21,560 nucleotides of DNA, taken from NCBI GenBank assembly GCA_905221605.1, contig CAJNDS010000064.1, positions 219,954 through 241,513 of the forward strand, in the 5' to 3' direction. Shown here piece after piece: positions 8,801 to 15,702 of this stretch. Origin of the DNA: Symbiodinium natans. Taxonomy: Eukaryota; Sar; Dinophyceae; Suessiales; Symbiodiniaceae. The number at the start of each line of letters is the position of its first letter. Within the stretch, counting starts at the first letter, position 1. Position numbers and translations under genes: made by a program. The notes below the pieces were generated by a model. The model saw only the letters and a program-made list of their open reading frames with translations. It was not told the DNA's origin and did not search any database.

Positions 8801-10674
8801 TGCATGGGCTTGTGGCCACTGGCGTCACCTCATCAGGTCTTCAGAAGCTTCAGAGTAAATACTCTAGGATGCTAAGATCCATCTTTAAGCAACATCAGCA
8901 CTACAGCCATATTGACACGAAGACTCTGTTCGAGCAATACAAGGTTCAGTCTCCTCAAGCAGTTTTGATCAGCCAGATGAAAAACTATCAAGACGCACTA
9001 GATGCCTGTCAGAAGTCCAACCCGGATCAGAACATACAGTGGCATCTGGGACTTAGAGGTAGGATTGTTGCGCTGCAACTGGAGCTTCAGAGCATGCATT
9101 TAGACTTGACTGAGGCAGATCAGGCGGTACCGTGCTCTCTGTGCGATCGGCAATTCTCCAGCGCTAAGGGTCTTCAGCAACATACTCTGGTGAAGCATGG
9201 AGGACAGCGTGCGAATCAGCTAGGCCCAAAATTTCAGGTCACTGTGCATAGCTGCAAAGGACTTCCGCAATGTGCGGCATGCAACAGGCAGTTGCGCACA
9301 ATGCATCAACTTCGCAGACATGTGGAGTCAGGCATTTGCCCTCAGCTGCACGAGCTGAAAGAACGAGCCAAATCCTGTACAAGCTCAGAAAGCATAGCTA
9401 TGATCTATCAGTCTAGCGTGCAGGAACAACTTAAGAAGGATCCTGATCTTCTACTAAAAAAGAGACATGTCACTCAGCATCTATTAACGAACTGCAGTCT
9501 CTGTGGGCAATACATTGTTGGCCACAAAGGAGTGAAACAGCACATTCAGAAAGCTCATCCTGCTTTCTGGGCGCAATCCTCGGCATCCATTCTTGCCAAC
9601 ATGCGAACACATAAGCGCCTCCTGCACAAAAAAGAAGAATGTAGGTACTGTCGCATTGTGGTAGATGCTCCAGTACGCCATGCAGAGCAATGTGTGGTTC
9701 TGCTTCAGACATACGCCATGAGTGCAGCTTGTGCCAATCCCATGGAACTGCCAGATCTCTTTAGTGCGGATCCTCCAATTGGCCAGGTGAGAGGCAGGGA
9801 GGCTTCCTCCCAGGAGGCTTCCTCCAGCAGCCGAGCTACTTTGCTGACATACACTGCACGCGTCTCGGGTCGTTCAACCACTGCACCTCCCACAGCTTCC
9901 ATGCAAGACGCTGCCTGGCGTCTAGCTTATCATAATCCGCATCAACTGTGCTATGCACACACGGTCGTTCATATCCTTCTCTCTCTCTTGTCAGACGGAC
10001 TGTTCCCAGATCCTTCCTTAAATTCCATCCTAACGGAAATAGGTTCCCTGAATGGCAGATCCTCTCATGCGGATGTTCGGAGGTTGCGACATCTTCGTCC
10101 GCTGCTAGCAGGATGGCGATTACGACCCAGGCAGGAGGATGCATCTCAATTTCTGTTGCATATCTCTCAGCGGATCCCGGATCTTTCATCAGATAAATGG
10201 GAGGCGCGAGTTCATATCTCAGCACCGGAGGAACGCATAAGTGTTGAGGAAAAAGGTGGCTTGATTCTGTATCTACCCGAGCCGCCGGATGGACTCTCGA
10301 CTCTTCAGCAATCAGTAACACAATGGACGAACAGGGGTAGTGTGTTTGCCTTGCTTCCAGATACAAGACTCATTTGCTTACAAATTCAAAGATTTGATCA
10401 GCAAATCAAAACTTCCCGCCCACAAGCGCTGGACACAGTTCTTGAGATGCCAATGTTTCTAGATAACGGAACCTCAACAGAAGCAGTGTCCTTTAGCCTC
10501 TATGCTTTTATCATTCATATCGGTGAAGACTGGAACTCTGGACATTACAGAGCGGGATTTTGGAGAGAGAGCGTAGCGTACCTAGCTGATGATAGTGAAT
10601 CGCCAAGACGCACCACGCTCCTCTCGGATCAAATATGTCGAGGTTCTTACTTGGCCTTCTATGTAAGAGTATAG
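5854..10674 (+). CDS. ORF1: endonuclease-reverse transcriptase-zinc finger-USP-like polyprotein
   Basis: This is the retrotransposition enzyme: it nicks target DNA, reverse-transcribes the element RNA and probably binds nucleic acid. Counting from the ATG at 5854 (1606 aa), an APE-type endonuclease starts near residue 114 (LTWNAG), with E151 in LQESHW, GDFNAH at 263-268, D329 in QIDFML and H362. The usual SDH motif reads SKH. The reverse transcriptase follows, with VDLSKAFDSVNR (first Asp 744), GIKQGCKLAP, catalytic FADD at 840-843 and YLGV in the thumb region. C2H2-like clusters begin near 1094, 1140 and 1214, and a further Cys/His cluster near 1263. The C-terminal domain resembles C19 ubiquitin-specific proteases: Asn 1361 five residues before Cys 1366 (LCYAHT), then RQEDASQF, an LQIQRF strand, GHY with His 1564 and Asp 1579/1580. 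The frame is open upstream to 5509, but that part lies in the flanking repeat. The first 17 residues look hydrophobic. Later starts at 5926, 6004 or 6193 are possible. Confidence 0.9.
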   Translation: MRILFLVAVASFLGCLGPKSQGPAMDQNRGFREVAPPDEAEQHAQRSQLTMNKTGKRSYQRACKVALAKGAALYKGRLLTAQALGAHEGQFASPAKAERRSFQPNRQIHHKFDMEVLTWNAGSITSRVWNEILALLATTEYKNIKIVFLQESHWQQDQVYSSGPWSVLTCGSTSRHKAGLVVLVHSSLAPLSEIRSTSIVPGHLQHVMIPWQRSRIHLLNLYQHVWDSKLSKTENRGRRKDVMTQLENRIQRVPQRDFLIVAGDFNAHAVTERPHIGPSVPHRVRFANADVKTLPSLCKSCGLTALNTWASGHRSTYTNSDGTYSSQIDFMLVRLHDARRRSKEAYSDKNFPVAAYRDGSKHFPVRATLFIPPYSPTPSKPRPFDATALDASFRRKDDNWHAFSHRLTESVVRTMQERPSWQELDEVMVRVSAEHYPPPRKSQPAAGPIHQEYWKKVRQIQAHKRAGTEHNPECQKLVEDIKEEARAFKKQQKQRKLEKQEQLLLQAQEDKRQQSHKLAHALRKLAPWRPVQRVNLRDQAGEPLDTEASLKPMREYSSQIFSKSPPLHSVAAVPRTAITALQVSSQIKTVPVGKAVPSTSAPVSAWKSLGPDAHEHIAGLINSEVSQSEISPYLKDPRIAWIPKPGKPATAMKNLRPIGVISVPGKVLAGAVKTRIAPALQVSSQLQPQFAYIRQRGVRDAIAKACQHLDFAQQLRQEHRRDLHKSQRGARQAQLSGALTISVDLSKAFDSVNRHELLAALDRLGTDPVTKELVVQLHSETSYNMGTGGLEIQVPTSSGIKQGCKLAPALWSALTLLVMSRMEQKWGPDSKQAREILTVFADDFLLQETFSSFPELQKVLLRIEALFQSLEDVGLEVNPAKSKALLMVQGTQQSIFRKKHTMRKEKQLHIVLPSGHKIPIHHKLTYLGVQLSYGSYKDQTVDYRIAQAQGKFELLRHILCSTKALEASKKLEIWRVYVESSLLHGLVATGVTSSGLQKLQSKYSRMLRSIFKQHQHYSHIDTKTLFEQYKVQSPQAVLISQMKNYQDALDACQKSNPDQNIQWHLGLRGRIVALQLELQSMHLDLTEADQAVPCSLCDRQFSSAKGLQQHTLVKHGGQRANQLGPKFQVTVHSCKGLPQCAACNRQLRTMHQLRRHVESGICPQLHELKERAKSCTSSESIAMIYQSSVQEQLKKDPDLLLKKRHVTQHLLTNCSLCGQYIVGHKGVKQHIQKAHPAFWAQSSASILANMRTHKRLLHKKEECRYCRIVVDAPVRHAEQCVVLLQTYAMSAACANPMELPDLFSADPPIGQVRGREASSQEASSSSRATLLTYTARVSGRSTTAPPTASMQDAAWRLAYHNPHQLCYAHTVVHILLSLLSDGLFPDPSLNSILTEIGSLNGRSSHADVRRLRHLRPLLAGWRLRPRQEDASQFLLHISQRIPDLSSDKWEARVHISAPEERISVEEKGGLILYLPEPPDGLSTLQQSVTQWTNRGSVFALLPDTRLICLQIQRFDQQIKTSRPQALDTVLEMPMFLDNGTSTEAVSFSLYAFIIHIGEDWNSGHYRAGFWRESVAYLADDSESPRRTTLLSDQICRGSYLAFYVRV
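9798..9825. repeat. Hairpin pair inside ORF1
   Basis: Two GGAGGCTTCCTCC units (9798-9810 and 9813-9825) are separated by CA, giving a 15-nt period. Each can form a 5-bp stem with a 3-nt loop. In ORF1 they encode EASSQ-EASSS between the zinc fingers and the USP-like domain. The 15-nt period preserves the frame, unlike the 13-nt period of the non-coding pairs. Confidence 0.9.
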
Positions 10675-10690
10675 ATTCAGCTAGGTAGCC

Positions 10691-11527
10691 ATGAGGCAGG
10701 CCTTTGCACAATCGTCAGCACCCTCCAAATCCAAGCGTGCGGATGAGCCAGATGAAGATGATTCTCCAACCAAGAAGATCAGACAGGCTGAACCGAAGAA
10801 CCTGCCAAAGCAGAAAGCCAAAGGAAGGGGTCGGGGCACTGGCCGGGGCGCTTCAAATGAGAAAGTCCTACAGTCCCTAACCAGGCTGTCCATCAACCAT
10901 GAGGACTCGCTGAATACACTTCAGCAGGAACTGAGCTGGGTCATGTACCTGACCACCGGTGAGCTGTCCATTCTACCGAACATCTATGCGGAGAAGTCCA
11001 AAGACGCTTCGAAGTTGTCTACTCCATTCAGAACTCGAGCCATGAGATTGGTCTTGGAGCAGACCTTAGAAAGAGTAGAGCAGATTCAGACTAAAGAAGA
11101 AGTGCTAGCGGATGCGGAGAAAGAGGGTTGGGTGGTACGTGTGAAGGACACCGAAGCTCCAGCCTTTGTCTACCAGCAGTGGAGCAGTGAGCAAGACAAG
11201 ACGGTGCATGACACTGCTCGAAGGGCAGTCCCCGCAGATGACGTCGTTCAATTGCTCAAAACGTGCTTGGAGGAGCTTGCGCAGCACCCACAGTTGATCT
11301 CCAGGCTCATGCCCTCACGTCCGATCGTCGAGAAGATGACAGGTGGCCCAGTTCGAGTTCACATCCAGGTCCAACTCCAACATCTCAAAGGTAAGTTCCA
11401 TCAAGCCCTGTCCGGACTCACGGACAATGCAGTCTGGGCAGCCATTGAAGGCTCACTAAGGCCAGGGAGCGTTCAGCGTAGTCCAACAGCTAAGTCGCTT
11501 GCAAAGCAGGCATCCGGCAGCAGCTAG
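10691..11527 (+). CDS. ORF2: unknown protein with basic GRG-rich N-terminus
   Basis: A 278-aa protein starting 16 nt after the ORF1 stop, in a different frame. The N-terminus has two basic clusters (residues 13-16 KSKR and 28-31 KKIR) around an acidic patch, then PKQKAK and GRGRGTGRG (45-53). This suggests nuclear import and RNA or DNA binding by inference. Residues from about 58 onward look globular and mainly helical, with an INHEDSLNTLQQELSW segment. I do not recognise a named domain. Its position directly behind the RT ORF suggests a retroelement accessory or ribonucleoprotein component. The short gap would permit termination-reinitiation or separate trans-spliced mRNAs. Confidence 0.8.
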   Translation: MRQAFAQSSAPSKSKRADEPDEDDSPTKKIRQAEPKNLPKQKAKGRGRGTGRGASNEKVLQSLTRLSINHEDSLNTLQQELSWVMYLTTGELSILPNIYAEKSKDASKLSTPFRTRAMRLVLEQTLERVEQIQTKEEVLADAEKEGWVVRVKDTEAPAFVYQQWSSEQDKTVHDTARRAVPADDVVQLLKTCLEELAQHPQLISRLMPSRPIVEKMTGGPVRVHIQVQLQHLKGKFHQALSGLTDNAVWAAIEGSLRPGSVQRSPTAKSLAKQASGSS

Positions 11528-11713
11528 CTCATAGAGCACCTTCAGCTTGAGAAGATCCTTTCACATAGAGGCAAAAAAATTCTGCATTGCCTTCAATAAG
11601 CGCCGAATTGTCTCTCAGCTTGCCTTCCTCTCCCAGCAACATCTGTATCTCTCCTATCACAGCAGCTTTTCTTGCTCGCGCAATCAATCCCATAGCTGGC
11701 TAGTAGAGAGCCA
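11528..11713 (+). promoter_or_regulatory. ORF2-ORF3 spacer with candidate trans-splice acceptor
   Basis: The 186-nt spacer holds pyrimidine-rich runs (TTGCCTTCCTCTCC, ATCTCTCCTATCAC) followed by CAG at 11660-11662, about 50 nt before the ORF3 ATG. If the organism is a dinoflagellate, this could accept the spliced leader. This is an inference from composition only. Confidence 0.3.
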
Positions 11714-12115
11714 ATGTCATACCGCGCTGAACGCATGTATGCCAGAGAGGGCTGGATCTTTACGGAGGCTGATCGAGTGGCACTTTGGGAGCTGGATACT
11801 GCGCTAAGCAAAGCCCAGAAGCTTATAGATGCTCAAGCTCACCTCATCGAGGAAATGCAACGGGATCAGGTTAGACTACATGGGCAAGTCCGGCAACTGA
11901 GCGCAGAGGTGACTCAGCTCGCTCAGAGTGCACAGATCTATGGAGCTCACATCGAGCGTCTCTATCGTCTGTCCGACACCCAAGCTCTCTCTGAACGGAT
12001 GGACTACTTGACCTGGACTCTTCATTACCAAGGCATCAGAGTCATGCTACCAGGACCATCGTCGAGCAGTGTGAGGCCAAGGGCACAACGGCGGCCTGCT
12101 CAGAATCCGTACTAG
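11714..12115 (+). CDS. ORF3: coiled-coil protein with basic tail
   Basis: A 133-aa protein. Hydrophobic or permissive residues follow an unbroken 3-4 heptad spacing from L24 to L83 (24, 27, 31, 34, 38, 41, 45, 48, 52, 55, 59, 62, 66, 69, 73, 76, 80, 83), predicting a coiled coil of about 60 residues. The C-terminus is Ser/Pro/Arg-rich (SSSSVRPRAQRRPAQ). Coiled-coil oligomerisation plus basic residues is how ORF1p-type LINE proteins coat RNA, so it may be a functional analogue placed downstream of RT. No homologous domain was recognised. The ATG at 11714 is the first in frame after a pyrimidine-rich spacer. Confidence 0.8.
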   Translation: MSYRAERMYAREGWIFTEADRVALWELDTALSKAQKLIDAQAHLIEEMQRDQVRLHGQVRQLSAEVTQLAQSAQIYGAHIERLYRLSDTQALSERMDYLTWTLHYQGIRVMLPGPSSSSVRPRAQRRPAQNPY

Positions 12116-12519
12116 TACATAGCTTCCTAGATGGTCTGTATTAGAATCAGTCCTCGTGTGAGATGTCTTCAGCACCAGGGAGTCAAAAGCCTCTGCTATC
12201 ACTTCATCATAGCCCGGCCTGTATGCGCGCACTTGCATTGCATAGCTCGGGAGGCTTCCTCCGGAGGCTTCCTCCATGCTACGGTCGGCGGCCTACGCGT
12301 GTCAGAATTACAGCAAGTGCAATCACTCACCCTCTGAGCAGCAACCACTCCATCCTTCTTAGGATATTACTCCCCTGTCCGGGTTCTCTTTCAGGTTGGA
12401 GGATTTGGGAATAGCTTTCTCCTCTGTAGGGACACCCACCAGCTGCTTGGTTGAAGTTCGCTCATTGGTCCATTGCAATGCCGAAGCTTCTCTCAAGCCA
12501 ATAGGATCAGGCCCTCAAA
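12116..12519 (+). promoter_or_regulatory. ORF3-ORF4 spacer with hairpin pair and candidate splice acceptor
   Basis: The 404-nt spacer contains the hairpin pair at 12250-12275. After it come pyrimidine-rich runs ending GGTTCTCTTTCAG (CAG at 12392-12394), followed by GTTGG. This resembles a strong 3' splice acceptor ahead of ORF4. A small frame at 12163-12414 (83 codons) crosses the hairpins. It has no recognisable features and I do not call it as a gene. Confidence 0.35.
12250..12275. repeat. Hairpin pair between ORF3 and ORF4
   Basis: Two GGAGGCTTCCTCC units abut with no spacer (12250-12262 and 12263-12275, 13-nt period). They can fold as two adjacent small hairpins or, because the pair is nearly self-complementary overall, as one longer hairpin. 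Confidence 0.9.
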
Positions 12520-14475
12520 ATGGAGCGTGATTTGACGAATGATGAGTTTGAGGCTTTAAATAGAAGGCGAGAGCAACAAGGCAAGGAACCACTGAGCTGG
12601 CGGGACGCACAGCGCCAGGCCCGGCGTAAGCCGAACCACAACAGAGGAGGCAAGAAGGCCAAGGCAGCTCCGTCCTCACAGCCTGTCACTTTCCTGCCGA
12701 GAGCGGAGGTTTCCTCCGCGGAGGTTTCCTCCGAAAGAACTCCAGAACAAGCTGAATCCATTTCCTTTCTGGTTCCTGATTTTGATCGGAGGGCCAGTGG
12801 GCAGGCATCAGACTGGAACACCAGCACTCATGTCCAGAGCCGCTATGCATGGAACAAGCGTCACAAGGAGCGTGAACAACTGGATCCGACTAAGGATGTC
12901 ATGGAGGAGGCCAAAATATTTATCCGCACATTTCTGAGAACGCGTAAAGGTCCGAGCAACTCAGATTTGACTGCAAAGTTGGGAGATCCTGTCATGCAGG
13001 AAGACTGGGTGCGCTTCCCCCTAAGAGATGTTGTTCAGAGACGCACCGGCACGGATGACAGAGTGGGCTATCATGGGACCAAATTGGAATCGCTCTACTC
13101 GATCCTGTATTTAGGAAAGTTGCAACCGTCCCAGGATTCCTCTCAAGGAGAACAATATTTCGAGGGCTACCCAGGAGTCTACATCCATTCCGGCAGGCAT
13201 GAGCGCAAGGCGGAGTCATATGTGACGCATGTATGGTTTCCCATCTTGAAGGAAGGCAACAAGTCTCTACGAGCAGTTGCGGCCAAATTAGCAGTGTCGT
13301 TCGACCAGGCTGCAGGATCTCTACGTGGCTCCAAAGCAACGGATCAGTACATTCTCAGGGAAGACTACGTCCAGCTCGAGGCGCTGTTGCTTCACATCAC
13401 AGACTCACTGCCTTTGGGGACCTATGTGCAGACTGGCTGGAATCCCCTTGCGGAAGCTGCCCCAATTCAACGCATAGCGAGGGAAAGACCGGAGGAGCCG
13501 AGTTCATACAGAAATCCACCAAGATCCTCCTCCCAACCTGCCAAGGAATCAGCTGCCTTTCAAGATGATGATAACTCCACTTGGCAGGCCGCAGCTCCTC
13601 CTTGGAGAGGAAACAAGGCAATGGCCTCTGACCAAAGCGCTCTGCCGACCTCCTTGCATCAGCCCGAAGATGATAGTGATGAATCCTGGGGGAATTGGTC
13701 ACCAACTGCTGCTCCCGCAGGCACAGATCTACAGGATCCATTTCATCAAGAAGTCCCACGGCATCAAGAGGGAGGCAGAAGAGAGCACGTCTGGCAGCCA
13801 GCAACTCAGCCATCACCGAGTTTAGCAGATCTGGATGGTAATCTTGATCGGCTCTCTGGACGGGGCGCTCACGAAACCAGACGAGAGATGATAGGCAAGC
13901 TCCTCACACAGGCTCTCAGACATGACCCAGCGAAGTATGGCATTTCGCTAGACACTGCTGGCTATGCCAATCTGAAAAGCCTTCTTAATTCCAGGCAATT
14001 CTGGCGGGCTGAAGTGACAGTTCATGAAGTACAGCGAGTACTGGAAATCTCACAGAAGGTCCGCATGGAGCAGATGATCTCAGAGGAAGACGGTGAAATC
14101 TACATCAGAGCCTTACAGGGTCATGGTCGTGACATCCCACTGGACGACGATCAACTGCATGAGGTTCTGACCTCCTCAACAACACCGGAGTGGGGTGTCC
14201 ACGGGACGAGCTGGCGGGCCTGGCAGCAGATTCGCTCCTCTCAGCTACGCAGAATGCAAAGACGTGACATACATATGTCTTTGTCACCAACCAAAACTGC
14301 AGGATTCAGGGAGGACTCCTCAGTGGAGATCTGGATCCACCTGCCGTCTTTGATCGACAGTGGACACAAAGTGCGTCGGGCGAAGAATGGAGTACTGCTG
14401 ACGCGTGGACCCATTGACCTGTCCCACATCAGCACTGTCATAGATCGGCACACAGGCAAGTCTCTGCCCTTCTAA
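12520..14475 (+). CDS. ORF4: Tpt1/KptA-type RNA 2'-phosphotransferase with extra HGT domain
   Basis: A 651-aa protein. Its C-terminal part (from about residue 457) matches the Tpt1/KptA family, which uses NAD+ to remove 2'-phosphates from RNA splice junctions; some members also ADP-ribosylate RNA 5'-phosphate ends. The family motifs are present in order: KLLTQALRHDP (R467, H468), IRALQGH (R530, H535), VHGTS (H561) and R-x-IHMSLS (R582, H585), then NGVLLTRGPIDLSHI. Residues 183 to about 320 hold a second ADP-ribosyltransferase-like motif, GYHGTKLESLYSIL (H185) followed by GVYIHS, suggesting a second, diverged ART-fold domain (inference). The N-terminal 50 residues are basic. A low-complexity Ser/Gln/Pro/Asp linker spans about 325-455. 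A hairpin pair lies within the coding sequence at 12705-12732. Carriage of such an enzyme by a LINE is unexpected. Confidence 0.85.
   Translation: MERDLTNDEFEALNRRREQQGKEPLSWRDAQRQARRKPNHNRGGKKAKAAPSSQPVTFLPRAEVSSAEVSSERTPEQAESISFLVPDFDRRASGQASDWNTSTHVQSRYAWNKRHKEREQLDPTKDVMEEAKIFIRTFLRTRKGPSNSDLTAKLGDPVMQEDWVRFPLRDVVQRRTGTDDRVGYHGTKLESLYSILYLGKLQPSQDSSQGEQYFEGYPGVYIHSGRHERKAESYVTHVWFPILKEGNKSLRAVAAKLAVSFDQAAGSLRGSKATDQYILREDYVQLEALLLHITDSLPLGTYVQTGWNPLAEAAPIQRIARERPEEPSSYRNPPRSSSQPAKESAAFQDDDNSTWQAAAPPWRGNKAMASDQSALPTSLHQPEDDSDESWGNWSPTAAPAGTDLQDPFHQEVPRHQEGGRREHVWQPATQPSPSLADLDGNLDRLSGRGAHETRREMIGKLLTQALRHDPAKYGISLDTAGYANLKSLLNSRQFWRAEVTVHEVQRVLEISQKVRMEQMISEEDGEIYIRALQGHGRDIPLDDDQLHEVLTSSTTPEWGVHGTSWRAWQQIRSSQLRRMQRRDIHMSLSPTKTAGFREDSSVEIWIHLPSLIDSGHKVRRAKNGVLLTRGPIDLSHISTVIDRHTGKSLPF
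12705..12732. repeat. Hairpin pair inside ORF4
   Basis: Two GGAGGTTTCCTCC units (12705-12717 and 12720-12732) are separated by GC. They have the same 15-nt period and the same codon phase (x-G|GAG|GNT|TCC|TCC) as the pair inside ORF1. They encode EVSSA-EVSSE. Confidence 0.9.
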
Positions 14476-14890
14476 AGCGTCCTCAGCAGTTTCACCTGTA
14501 CCGAATTCGTTCTGCTGTGGTCTACTTTCGCAGTGGGAGGCTTCCTCCGGGGGATTCCTCCACTTCATTTTAAAGTAGACAGCACGTACGCCCTCTGCTT
14601 AAGGCAACAAAGACTTTGATACAGCCTGAACGAGTTGTCTCTCTTTGCATGCGCTAAGAGGAGTTTCCCCACCCTCCACCTGCACATTGCCCAGGTGAGC
14701 TTGGCGTCGCGAAGTCCACAAGCAGTGGCAGGCACTTCCTTCTGCAGTTCCTAGTTCCTGAGCTGTGCAGCCTTCAGCTAGAGCCCTTGCATGCTTGTTA
14801 GCAATGGTCACTGCCTGCCTGCCATAAGAAACCGATTCACACTTCCGTTGGCAGTAGCCATTCTAACCTCGAATCCAGCCATCAACACCT
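14476..14890 (+). promoter_or_regulatory. ORF4-ORF5 spacer with structured hairpin pair and candidate splice acceptor
   Basis: The 415-nt spacer holds the hairpin pair with outer stem (14520-14580) and a pyrimidine run ending CTTCCTTCTGCAG (CAG 14745-14747), about 145 nt before ORF5. Further AG dinucleotides follow. No ORF of substance lies here. Confidence 0.3.
14520..14580. repeat. Hairpin pair enclosed by a 9-bp outer stem
   Basis: GTCTACTTT (14520-14528) pairs exactly with AAAGTAGAC (14572-14580). Between them lie GGAGGCTTCCTCC (14536-14548) and GGGGGATTCCTCC (14549-14561), abutting at a 13-nt period. The second unit has a G replacing A in the stem, which leaves a G-U pair in RNA. The whole can form a three-way junction of an outer stem and two hairpins. 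Confidence 0.8.
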
Positions 14891-15454
14891 GTGTTTCCAA
14901 TGGAGAGCACTAGCTTGGTGCAAGCGCTCACTCCGCTCCTGGTTGCTCTCGTGCACCAGCAGGTAGTTGCAGAGGACCAGAACATCTCCTCCGAGACTAC
15001 CAGCACAAGGGTTGCGGAGTATTTCAACACTCACAAGGTGAAAATCCTCGCTCAGTTCATGAACTACGCACATGAGGTGCTCCAAGCAGAGAGGTTGAAG
15101 ACACTACTTTGGGCAGTACAGTCATTGCCCGGATATGATGAATGGCGTGAAATCAAGGCGTCCCGGCGCCAAAAGTTGCGGAGCATCAGCCTACGATACT
15201 TAAGCCTGATGAGGTTCACCGAGCTTCCCACCACCCAAGGAACGTGGTACTACAGCGTGATCCTCACCGAACTCGAGAGCTTCTATCGTGAGACGCACAT
15301 TATCCGGTATACCTCAAGCATGCTTCCGCCGCATCTTGACGCTCAGTATCAACAAGAGGTTGGGCAGGTGCGTGATGAGTTCTTTGCAGAGGATGCGGAA
15401 ATGAACATAGCGATCGCACAGTGGACCACAATTTCGGCAGGACTCACAGTCTGA
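14891..15454 (+). CDS. ORF5: unknown 187-aa protein
   Basis: I do not recognise this protein. It has a hydrophobic start (LVQALTPLLVALVHQQVV) that could be a buried helix, then mixed charged/aromatic sequence that looks mainly helical (for example VLQAERLKTLLWAVQ and EWREIKASRRQKLRSI), and an acidic C-terminal third. It has no clear signal peptide or metal-binding cluster. A hairpin pair begins 2 nt after its TGA stop. Its unbroken frame within an otherwise intact element and its ordinary amino-acid composition support it being real. Confidence 0.7.
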   Translation: MFPMESTSLVQALTPLLVALVHQQVVAEDQNISSETTSTRVAEYFNTHKVKILAQFMNYAHEVLQAERLKTLLWAVQSLPGYDEWREIKASRRQKLRSISLRYLSLMRFTELPTTQGTWYYSVILTELESFYRETHIIRYTSSMLPPHLDAQYQQEVGQVRDEFFAEDAEMNIAIAQWTTISAGLTV

Positions 15455-15456
15455 GT

Positions 15457-15482
15457 GGAGGCTACCTCCGGAGGATTCCTCC
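15457..15482. repeat. Hairpin pair immediately after ORF5
   Basis: GGAGGCTACCTCC (15457-15469) abuts GGAGGATTCCTCC (15470-15482). Stems are perfect while loops differ (CTA, ATT), so the stem is better conserved than the loop. Confidence 0.9.
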
Positions 15483-15637
15483 CCTTCTTGCACCTCGCCG
15501 ATTCCCTGTACACTTTTCAACACCTAAATCGGCACATTTGAAGGTGCAACTCTCAGCTCGACTAAGTTATGTATTAGTATGGCAGAACTCCATTTAGCAC
15601 AGAGGTTGATAATAGTGCCTCTTTATTTCTTTCATTA

Positions 15638-15650
15638 GAAGGCTTCCTCC
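15638..15650. repeat. Single degenerate hairpin unit upstream of ORF6
   Basis: GAAGGCTTCCTCC has one stem mismatch and lies directly after a pyrimidine tract (CCTCTTTATTTCTTTCATTAG, acceptor AG at 15637-15638) ahead of ORF6. The tract plus AG could be a splice acceptor (inference). Confidence 0.65.
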
Positions 15651-15702
15651 CATGTTGTTCGTATTTCATGTTCTTGAGTCCTTCTTCATACATTAAAGTG
15701 CA

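Noticed and set aside
12163-12414. 83-codon small ORF in the ORF3-ORF4 spacer
   Set aside because: It overlaps another frame of similar length, runs through the hairpin pair and lacks features. The hairpin sequence has no stop in any phase, which favours chance openness.
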